Assembly: GCF_000214595.1 (NCBI RefSeq)
Contig: NZ_AFIG01000002.1
Span: forward strand, 20,860-84,859
Direction: 5' to 3'
DNA length: 64,000 nucleotides
DNA from: Methylophaga thalassica MP
Lineage (GTDB): Bacteria; Pseudomonadota; Gammaproteobacteria; Nitrosococcales; Methylophagaceae
Shown here: piece by piece, positions 56,688 to 64,000 of the stretch
Position numbering within the stretch: position 1 is the first letter of the stretch
Layout: every line of letters starts with the position of its first letter
The notes under the pieces: model-generated
Seen by the model: the letters and a program-made list of their open reading frames with translations, nothing else
Database searches by the model: none
Told to the model about the DNA's origin: nothing
Made by a program: the position numbers and the translations under genes

Positions 56688-58039
56688 GAGTAACTTTTCT
56701 TGGCGGGACGGAGACAGTCACCGGTTCAAAATTTCTTGTGGAAACCGAACATAGCCGCATATTGATCGACTGCGGTCTTTTTCAGGGTTACAAATGGCTG
56801 CGGGAACGCAATTGGCAACCACTCGATCTGGAAGTCGATGAACTTGACGCAGTGATTCTCACCCATGCGCATTTGGATCATTCAGGTTATATACCCGTCC
56901 TTTTTAAACAGGGTTTCCGTGGACCGGTATTTACCCATCATGCTACCAAGAATCTATGTAGGATTTTGTTGGCTGACAGTGGTCATATTCAGGAAGAAGA
57001 TGCGAGATATTACAGTAAACACAAATTAGGCAAACATGCCCATCCAGAACCACTTTATGACCGTCATACTGCTGAAAACAGTATTGAACTGTTTCAGTCC
57101 ATCGACTTTGATGAACCAGTGGAAATAAAAGACTGTCGTTTTCACCTGCAACTGGCCGGACATATTCTCGGTGCGGCAAGCATTATCCTGGAAGCAGAAG
57201 GCAAACGAATAGGCTTCTCTGGCGATGTGGGCAGGTTTTCAGATGTGTTGATGAAAGCACCTCGACCCTTGCCTGCTCTTGACCATTTATTGTTGGAGTC
57301 GACATACGGAAATCGACAACATAGTGGTATCGATCCGTTCAAACAATTGGCGGATGTGGTTAGTAATGTGGCCCACCATGGCGGCGTCTTACTCATACCC
57401 GCTTTTGCCGTGGGACGAGCGCAAGCTTTACAACACATGCTTGCATCAATGATGGCTGACGAAGTTATTCCTGAAATGCCTATATATCTCGATAGCCCGA
57501 TGGCGATTAAGGTTTCGGATGTTTTTTGCGAATTCAAAGACCAACACCGTCTTGATAGGGACCAATGTCATCGTATGTGTAACGTTGTCACCTATACCCG
57601 ATCAGTAGAAGAATCCAAGGCACTGGCAGGGCAAACATATCCTCACATCATCATTGCGGGCAGCGGGATGGCCACTGGCGGACGCATTCTACATCATTTC
57701 AAAAGGTTGCTGGGCAACAACAAAACAACAGTATTGTTCACCGGTTATCAAGCAGGCGGAACACGGGGAGCTAAGCTGGTAGATGGTGTTGACGCAGTGA
57801 AAATTCATGGCGAGTGGATACCGGTGCGAGCTAGGATTGATTCAATATCAGGTTTGTCTGGGCATGGGGATTACATGGAATTAACCAGGTGGTTAAAAGA
57901 TTCAGACTTAAAGCCAGGTACACAAATCCACTTGGTACATGGTGATAGCGAGGCACTTGAAGCTTTCCGCGTTCATCTGAACGAAAATACCCGATTTGCA
58001 GTTAATGTGGCTGAGAATAGGAGTGTTTTACATATATGA
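56684..58039 (+). CDS. metallo-beta-lactamase RNA-processing-type protein
   Basis: 451 residues. Metallo-beta-lactamase fold with LTHAHLDHSGYIPVL (about residues 57-71), GHILGAASIILE and SGDVGRFSD; beta-CASP part (IYLDSPMAIKVSDVF); RMMBL end (ISGLSGHGDYMELTRWL). This is the CPSF/RNase J-like group found in bacteria; probably an endo- or exonuclease. It overlaps prs by 4 bp, so it is in the same operon. Confidence 0.85.
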   Translation: MRVTFLGGTETVTGSKFLVETEHSRILIDCGLFQGYKWLRERNWQPLDLEVDELDAVILTHAHLDHSGYIPVLFKQGFRGPVFTHHATKNLCRILLADSGHIQEEDARYYSKHKLGKHAHPEPLYDRHTAENSIELFQSIDFDEPVEIKDCRFHLQLAGHILGAASIILEAEGKRIGFSGDVGRFSDVLMKAPRPLPALDHLLLESTYGNRQHSGIDPFKQLADVVSNVAHHGGVLLIPAFAVGRAQALQHMLASMMADEVIPEMPIYLDSPMAIKVSDVFCEFKDQHRLDRDQCHRMCNVVTYTRSVEESKALAGQTYPHIIIAGSGMATGGRILHHFKRLLGNNKTTVLFTGYQAGGTRGAKLVDGVDAVKIHGEWIPVRARIDSISGLSGHGDYMELTRWLKDSDLKPGTQIHLVHGDSEALEAFRVHLNENTRFAVNVAENRSVLHI

Positions 58040-58084
58040 TCTTTTGTAACACTAAACAATTTTTTCTTTAGTCGGGAGTGCCCC

Positions 58085-58543
58085 ATGCAAGTAGAAACTT
58101 TAAGAGATGTATTACATTGGACAAGCGACTTTCATCAGCACCTGACAGCATGTTTAAAACATTGTGCCGACAGTAATAAAAGTGAACGAGCGAAAATGCT
58201 TCTAAAGTATTTATCAGAACATGAAGAAAAGCTTGCTCATGTGATCCATGAGTTTGAAACTAAGGGGGATGAGCATGCTTTAAACACCTGGTGTTATGAA
58301 TATTTGAATAAAAACCCCATAGTTCAACATCACCATTGTGACGCGCCATTTTCTCAACTATCAACCACTGAAATTATGCGAGTGATTATCGATCAGCATA
58401 ATCAAGTGATAGAACTTTATCGTTACTTGCATGATCGTGCAGATATTCCCTCGGCTCAAGAGTTGCTTGAGATGCTCAAATCCTTTGAGGAGCATGAAAT
58501 GATGTTAATGGTTCAGTCTGCCAACCGTTCAGAAGATATGTAA
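58085..58543 (+). CDS. helical His/Glu-rich protein, possibly hemerythrin- or ferritin-like
   Basis: 152 residues, all helical. The spacing of TSDFHQHLTACLKHC, YLSEHEEKLAHVIHEFE and MLKSFEEHEMMLM gives repeated His/Glu pairs, compatible with a di-iron four-helix bundle, but the exact motif of hemerythrin is not met. Often next to the phosphorylase/MBL genes in my memory of such clusters, but that is uncertain. Confidence 0.5.
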   Translation: MQVETLRDVLHWTSDFHQHLTACLKHCADSNKSERAKMLLKYLSEHEEKLAHVIHEFETKGDEHALNTWCYEYLNKNPIVQHHHCDAPFSQLSTTEIMRVIIDQHNQVIELYRYLHDRADIPSAQELLEMLKSFEEHEMMLMVQSANRSEDM

Positions 58544-58581
58544 CGTAACTCTCATTACGGCGATCACATTTGGAAAAGCAG

Positions 58582-59685
58582 ATGGATAGATGCAATTCAT
58601 GCATTACGCTTCCTGATGACGCCAAGGAAGAGTTTATCGTCTTCGTTGAAGGTGATGAACTGTATACAAGCATGCTATCTGCCATTTCAAAAGCGCAGCA
58701 CTCAATACAACTGGAAACATATATCTTTGCCTATGACCAGATAGGAAAAACTTTTGTGAGTGCACTGGCAGAAAGAGCCAGAAATGGTGTTGAAGTCAGG
58801 GTGCTTGTTGATGCCGTGGGCTCATCACGCTGGTCATCACAGCAACTGATTAAAGCTTTGCGACAAAGCGGTGTGGAACTGCATTGGTTTCATACTTGGA
58901 GCTGGCAGCATCCATTACGTTATAACTGCAGGGACCACCGAAAACTGCTGGTTGTGGACAGTAAAGTAGCATTTTTAGGCGGCTTTAATATTCACAAGGA
59001 AAATTCAAAAAATTTATCCGGGGATGCACGCTGGCGAGATACACACATTCGGTTTACAGGTATAAAAGCGAACGAGGCATCACAGTTATTCGATCTTTTT
59101 TGGTCTGGGCACCTGCGAGAGGTAGTCAGCCAGCCAGCCACTGGCAGCCAGCTGTTACACAATCAAACTTTAGCTTGCCGACACCGGCTAAGATGCGAAT
59201 ATGCTTCAGTTTTTGAACAAGCAAAGCGCACTGTCTATATAACAACACCTTATTTTGTTCCTGATTCTTACACTATTAACGAGCTCATTAAAACCTCAAA
59301 CCGTGGTGTAGATGTCAAATTACTCGTTCCACGGAAAAGTGACGTCCGTATTGCATTATGGGCATCCCGAAGTCTTTACGCGCCAATGCTTGCAAGCGGT
59401 ATAGAGATATACGAATTTTTACCTAGGATACTTCATGCGAAAACGGTTGTTATTGATAAAACCTGGTCGTTCATTGGTACAGCAAACCTCGACTACCGAA
59501 GTTTATTTATTAATTATGAGTTAACTCTGGTCAGTGCAAACAGGCATTTAAGCGAGACGCTCGAAGAACAATTTCTCTACGATCTCAAGGAAGCTGAAAA
59601 GGTATCTTCAGACCAGTGGTTTAAGCGTGACCTTTTAGCCAGGTTGGCTGGTTTAGTTGCTTCCATTTTGAAGCGATGGCTGTAA
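58582..59685 (+). CDS. cardiolipin synthase-like phospholipase D protein
   Basis: 367 residues from ATG 58582 (TTG 58570 also possible). Two HKD motifs: DHRKLLVVDSKVAFLGGFN (about residues 119-137) and LHAKTVVIDKTWSFIGTAN (about 296-314). No N-terminal membrane pair as in ClsA, so more like ClsB/YbhO. Expected to join phosphatidylglycerols at the membrane. C-terminal hydrophobic helix (LARLAGLVASILKRW). Confidence 0.82.
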   Translation: MDRCNSCITLPDDAKEEFIVFVEGDELYTSMLSAISKAQHSIQLETYIFAYDQIGKTFVSALAERARNGVEVRVLVDAVGSSRWSSQQLIKALRQSGVELHWFHTWSWQHPLRYNCRDHRKLLVVDSKVAFLGGFNIHKENSKNLSGDARWRDTHIRFTGIKANEASQLFDLFWSGHLREVVSQPATGSQLLHNQTLACRHRLRCEYASVFEQAKRTVYITTPYFVPDSYTINELIKTSNRGVDVKLLVPRKSDVRIALWASRSLYAPMLASGIEIYEFLPRILHAKTVVIDKTWSFIGTANLDYRSLFINYELTLVSANRHLSETLEEQFLYDLKEAEKVSSDQWFKRDLLARLAGLVASILKRWL

Positions 59686-59779
59686 AGCGCTATGACATTA
59701 AACGAGATAATAACGGTGATCAAGCATCTGTGAGACTGAGATATTAGATTACTTTATACATTGAATGAGGGAATACATT

Positions 59780-60503
<724 letters not shown>

Positions 60504-60526
60504 TGGGTCACTGACAGGAAAGTTCA

Positions 60527-61705
60527 TTGATTATTCAAACTGTAGTGTTTCTGTGCATTGCTGCGATTCTCGCATTTAATGACAGTGTCTTTGAGCGGTT
60601 AAGATTGCCCAAAGCAGCCTTAACTTTGCTCCTAGGTATCATTATCGGGCCCGCAGTTTTAACATTGGTTCATTTGAATAAAGTCGAGCAGCTCCTTTCA
60701 GAAGGTGCCGTAATAATTATATTGCTTGCGGCCGGCTACAGTCTTAACTGGGACAGGTTTATGGCAGCCATAAAGCCTGGTCTTTTAGTTGGGTTGATGG
60801 GAGTACTACTTAGTTTGGTTTTAGGTTTCTCGGCCAGTTACCTGTTCAGGCACAACTTCGAAGAAGCCATATATGTCGGTATTGCTTTGTCTGCAACTAG
60901 TATCGGTTTGAGCGTATCGCTATTGAATTATGCAGGCAGCTTACAATCAAAGGTTGGACAAATACTGTTAGCCGCTGCTGTTGTAGACGATATTTTTGTA
61001 TTATTTATATTAGCTACAGCTCATGCAGGCTTTAGTTCTGGCACTGATTCAAACGGTGTTTTGCTCTCTTTTTTGATGAGTCTTCTGATGTTATTTGCTC
61101 TGACTGTGTTGTTGAGTATCATAGCAAGGCTAATAAATTCTTACTCGTTGAAGCTAATAAAATTTCCACGCAGAGCTTCTATTGTCTTGATTGCATTTAT
61201 TTCCGCAGGACTCACTGAAAAATTTGGCTTATCTCTGGTTATCGGCGGGTTCATCACTGGCGCAATTTTTTCTTTGTTTAAAAGCTCACCAACGGATTCA
61301 GATACAGTTTTTTTCAACAATTTAAGTAAAATTGCTGCGCCATTGTTTCTTTTAGCTGTAGGAATTCAGCTTACTGACATGACTATTGGAACTATTGATA
61401 TGCTCTGGTACGTAAGTTTGATTTTAATTGCATCCATCTTAGGGAAAATCATGTCGCCCTTGATCATCGCGCCCCTTCTAAGCCCAAAAGAAGGTTGCTT
61501 ACTCGGGTTTGCTATGCTCCCTCGCGCCGAAGTCGCAATAATTGTTGCTAGTGTCGGTATGAAACAACAACACCTTTCTCATCACGCAACGGTGGCTTTA
61601 GTCATGATGACGGTGGTGACAGTAATACTGGCATCAATAGTAGTTCCCAAGTTGGCTAGCGTTATTTCAGCACCAAAGCCAAAAATGGACTCAACTCGAG
61701 AATGA
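60527..61705 (+). CDS. cation:proton antiporter (CPA family)
   Basis: 392 residues, 11-12 membrane segments. It starts TTG 60527 behind ACAGGAAAGTTCA. The segments LPKAALTLLLGIIIGPAVL, VVDDIFVLFILATAHAG (conserved paired Asp) and FGLSLVIGGFITGAIFSL show the CPA/Nha fold. No C-terminal TrkA-N domain. Likely Na+/H+ or K+/H+ exchange at the inner membrane. Confidence 0.78.
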   Translation: MIIQTVVFLCIAAILAFNDSVFERLRLPKAALTLLLGIIIGPAVLTLVHLNKVEQLLSEGAVIIILLAAGYSLNWDRFMAAIKPGLLVGLMGVLLSLVLGFSASYLFRHNFEEAIYVGIALSATSIGLSVSLLNYAGSLQSKVGQILLAAAVVDDIFVLFILATAHAGFSSGTDSNGVLLSFLMSLLMLFALTVLLSIIARLINSYSLKLIKFPRRASIVLIAFISAGLTEKFGLSLVIGGFITGAIFSLFKSSPTDSDTVFFNNLSKIAAPLFLLAVGIQLTDMTIGTIDMLWYVSLILIASILGKIMSPLIIAPLLSPKEGCLLGFAMLPRAEVAIIVASVGMKQQHLSHHATVALVMMTVVTVILASIVVPKLASVISAPKPKMDSTRE

Positions 61706-61795
61706 AAGATCTAGACCAATGAATTTAATAAAGTGTTTCTCACAAACTGTCTTAGGCTCAGCTACTGAATCAAATGAAAAATAGAGGGACATTGG

Positions 61796-62236
61796 ATGTT
61801 GTTAATCACCTTTCCATTTATATTGGTTCTCACGGTAATCGTGCATTATCAGTTTCTTAGTAATATGGCAGTGATTTTTGAGACCAAATGGTCTCAATCA
61901 ACAAAATTGGTGCTGATTATTTGTGGGCTATTCATCGCTCATATTATGGAAATAATAGTTTACGCAATGGTCTACTATCACTCTGATTATATGCTGGATA
62001 TGGGAGAGGCTAAAGAAAGTTTTCAACAATGGCCAGACGCTTTGTATTTCTCATTTGTGGCCTATAGTTCTCTTGGTGCCGGTGAGTTATCACTACCACA
62101 ACCATTGATGCTTCTTTATGGCTTAGAAGCCATTAATGGCTTACTCTTAATTGCTTGGTCGGCATCATTTTCATTATTGGCAATGAATAGGGTGCATTTT
62201 TGTGAGTCATGTAAAACCGATGCTGAAGAGAGTTAA
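61796..62236 (+). CDS. two-pore-type ion channel-like membrane protein
   Basis: 146 residues with three to four membrane segments (LITFPFILVLTVIVHYQFL; LVLIICGLFIAHIMEIIVY). YFSFVAYSSLGAGELSLP resembles the pore loop of the Ion_trans_2 family, but the filter TxGYGD is replaced by SSLGAGE. Ends with CESC. Real gene by Shine-Dalgarno (AGAGGGACATTGG). Confidence 0.55.
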   Translation: MLLITFPFILVLTVIVHYQFLSNMAVIFETKWSQSTKLVLIICGLFIAHIMEIIVYAMVYYHSDYMLDMGEAKESFQQWPDALYFSFVAYSSLGAGELSLPQPLMLLYGLEAINGLLLIAWSASFSLLAMNRVHFCESCKTDAEES

Positions 62237-62285
62237 ATCCATGTTTGTCAGTAGCGTATAAAGGGACAGTGAGACAGGAATCAGA

Positions 62286-63170
62286 TTATGATTCAGTTTT
62301 TATACCTCCATTAGTGGCTGTTACCAACAAAATAGCCACGATGATAAGTCCTGCACCTAACCACTGTAGCTCTGTTAGTGTTTCTGAAAAAAAGTTAAGT
62401 CCCAGATACAGACCGAATACAGGAGTCAGGAAATTATATACGTTGAGCTTGTATAGAGAGGTTCTGTGCATGAGCCAGAACCAAGTGACATAGGGAAGTG
62501 CGGTCCCGACCAATGCCAGCGACAGAAGGATAAGCGTGTAATTTAATTGCCAGTCTAATAAAGAAAAATGACTTGTGTTAAATGCCAGAAAAGCCAGAGG
62601 GATTGAGCCAAATAATAACTGGAGTCCCATTGCGATAAAGACATCAACCTGGCCCGCAATTTTTTTTAGCAAAACATTACTAATAGCCACGCCGGTCGAA
62701 GCCAGAAACACATAAAGAATCCCTTGCAGTACTGTCTCCCCAGTATCAAATAGCGTGTTTGTTGAGATTATGATAATTCCGATAAAACCTACGACAGTTC
62801 CTGTTAGTGGTATTTTTCCTAACTTTTCATTGAGCACATACCAGCCCAATACGCCAGCAATAAGTGGCTGGGTGTTGGTTAGTACAGTCGCAAACCCAGG
62901 ATTGAGTAATTTGCCAGCATAGAACATACCCCACAGGCCAAGACCTGTTCCGCTAAAGCCAATGATGGCTATATAGACCCAAATTCTGATCGTGTTGGGA
63001 AAGCGGCGATTGATGAGTAACGCGATTGCAATAAGGACAGAACCAGCTGTGACAGCCCTCAAAAAAGCCGTTATCATCACTGGCGCATAGGGCAGACTTA
63101 ACTTGATGAGTGGGTAACAAAGCGCCCACATCAGCATTACAGCAATCGCACCGGTGTGAATACTTTTCAA
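62286..63170 (-). CDS. EamA/DMT-family transporter
   Basis: 294 residues, ten membrane segments in two EamA repeats (IAVMLMWALCYPLIKLSLP; GILYVFLASTGVAISNVLL). Drug/metabolite exporter family; substrate unknown. The final PVFGLYLGLNFFSETLTELQ region is the typical second repeat end. Convergent with the channel-like gene. Confidence 0.8.
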   Translation of the reverse strand: MKSIHTGAIAVMLMWALCYPLIKLSLPYAPVMITAFLRAVTAGSVLIAIALLINRRFPNTIRIWVYIAIIGFSGTGLGLWGMFYAGKLLNPGFATVLTNTQPLIAGVLGWYVLNEKLGKIPLTGTVVGFIGIIIISTNTLFDTGETVLQGILYVFLASTGVAISNVLLKKIAGQVDVFIAMGLQLLFGSIPLAFLAFNTSHFSLLDWQLNYTLILLSLALVGTALPYVTWFWLMHRTSLYKLNVYNFLTPVFGLYLGLNFFSETLTELQWLGAGLIIVAILLVTATNGGIKTES

Positions 63171-63248
63171 ACTAAAGCCCTAATCAATGAAATCATTGGC
63201 TTGTTGTTATTCACGATACTGAGTTTGATGAGCAGCCATTACAGTCAT

Positions 63249-63809
63249 TCAATGACTGTGTGGGCTCTCCTCGCTGCCCCTAGCAGTCAGAATTTGGTAC
63301 TGTTCCGGAGAGAGTTCAGGCAGTTTTTTCAAGAAGGCAACAATATCCCATATACGTTGATCATCATGACCTGGAGCCCATGAGGGCATTGCCGAGGCCT
63401 TGATGCCATGCTTGATAATCCAGAAACGACGTTGATCACGTTGTTTCTCATTGAGTTTCTGAGATGATATTTTGGTTAGATCTGGAGGAGAAGGATAGAG
63501 TCCTTTTGTAAAGTCAGTTTCTGACGTAAATGGACTCAAATGACATGAAACACACATTTCGTTGTAGTCAGGTCCGCCTCTAAGTAATCTTGCTGGTGAT
63601 GATAAATCATCTGGTACATGCACCTTTGCTGCAGCTTTAGCGACAGATCTTTCTCTTAGTGTTTCTAGCAACCAAAAAGTCCCTTTGTTATGTGGCACAT
63701 CTGCACCAATCTGGTATAGCCCTGAGTAGATAAAAATAAATACTGCTAGAACAGCTGCCAGAATTAAAAATAATAAAGCTTTGATGAAATAAGTAAAATG
63801 TGATTGCAT
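63249..63809 (-). CDS. c-type cytochrome
   Basis: 186 residues from ATG 63809. A signal-anchor (FIKALLFLILAAVLAVFIFI) leads to a periplasmic domain with one heme site MCVSCHLSPF (CxxCH, about residues 93-102) and a probable Met ligand in IKASAMPSWAPGH. Similar to small membrane-bound cytochromes c of respiratory chains. Probably follows the partial gene at the window end. Confidence 0.75.
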   Translation of the reverse strand: MQSHFTYFIKALLFLILAAVLAVFIFIYSGLYQIGADVPHNKGTFWLLETLRERSVAKAAAKVHVPDDLSSPARLLRGGPDYNEMCVSCHLSPFTSETDFTKGLYPSPPDLTKISSQKLNEKQRDQRRFWIIKHGIKASAMPSWAPGHDDQRIWDIVAFLKKLPELSPEQYQILTARGSEESPHSH

Positions 63810-63825
63810 TGTTAATTCTCTGTTG

Positions 63826-64000
63826 TTAGTAATCATCTGCTGAATAAGAATTTAAAAAGGCTTTTTCTACAAACAAGATAGTGGCCATTATGCCCAGAGC
63901 AACACCCAGTATGACTGGATCGCTTAACCACTTACTAAGACTAAATCCAGCAAGCAAAACCACATTGAAACAGATGGCGATGACAGGGATGACAGGGCTG
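63826..64000 (-). CDS. membrane protein, C-terminal part, cut by window end
   Basis: 58 codons are visible, ending TAA at 63826-63828. Two hydrophobic segments (PVIPVIAICFNVVLLAGFSL; DPVILGVALGIMATILFV) and a polar tail (NSYSADDY). Not enough for a family. Its stop lies 16 bp before the cytochrome start, so the two are likely co-transcribed. Confidence 0.55.
   Translation of the reverse strand, partial: SPVIPVIAICFNVVLLAGFSLSKWLSDPVILGVALGIMATILFVEKAFLNSYSADDY

Noticed and set aside
61796..62236. Calling the channel-like protein a potassium channel outright
   Set aside because: The selectivity filter TxGYGD is absent (SSLGAGE instead), so ion and function are not supported.

Overview
The window looks like AT-rich (by eye) gammaproteobacterial DNA, probably from an aquatic organism. 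I infer this from the protein families and mobile elements present; I cannot name the genus. It is almost entirely accessory DNA: nested mobile elements, a partitioning-type cassette, a phosphite-oxidation operon and a large copper/metal-resistance block.

Layout. (1) 1-1095 is one end of an IS3-family element, which degrades towards base 1. (2) About 1.1-25.7 kb is a plasmid- or ICE-like island. It holds many small unknown genes, two related DUF5623-type genes, a RES-Xre toxin-antitoxin pair, a Ser/Thr protein kinase, a PRTRC cassette (proteins B, F, C, E, a ParB-family protein and a ThiF-family protein), a DUF1845 gene and a small csrA. A 3.3-kb ISPpu12-like element (ISL3 transposase, lspA, cation-efflux protein, MerR regulator) has inserted into the PRTRC operon. 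Island genes share two kinds of upstream signal. One is a two-stem leader in which the second stem often covers the ribosome-binding site. The other is a tandem TTGCGYGA / TTCGTGA box. (3) 25.7-32.9 kb is a four-gene recombination module (three tyrosine-recombinase-like proteins and a small coiled-coil protein) resembling the core of strand-biased circularizing integrative elements and Tn554-like elements. Its left edge cuts an endonuclease I gene. Its fourth gene is interrupted by a second copy of the IS3-family element, with a visible 3-bp target duplication. (4) 33.2-37.7 kb is a complete ptxABCDE phosphite uptake and oxidation operon, bracketed by 58-59-bp imperfect direct repeats. (5) 38.6-40.7 kb is debris: a dead aerotaxis receptor gene and an IS30-family element with a nonsense mutation. 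(6) 41-54 kb is metal handling: a YHS-domain protein, a lycopene-cyclase-domain membrane protein, CusC/CusB/CusA-type efflux with CusF fused to CusB, a MerR regulator, a CopZ-like chaperone, a CopA ATPase and small accessory proteins. (7) 54.2-61.7 kb is a metabolic/stress block: AMP/thymidine phosphorylase, PRPP synthetase, metallo-beta-lactamase RNase-like protein, helical bundle protein, cardiolipin synthase-like PLD protein, a deletion-fused phosphoketolase/acetate kinase remnant, and a cation/proton antiporter. (8) 61.8-64 kb has a potassium-channel-like protein, an EamA transporter, a cytochrome c and a partial membrane gene.

How it works together: the PRTRC, csrA and leader-bearing genes look like the maintenance and accessory set of one mobile island. 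The recombinase module may have brought in the DNA to its right, including the ptx operon, but its right end was not found. Several genes are split by single-base length differences in A/T runs (kinase, parB, membrane protein at 24.3-25.0 kb, prs). This makes consensus sequencing errors a serious alternative to real pseudogenes.
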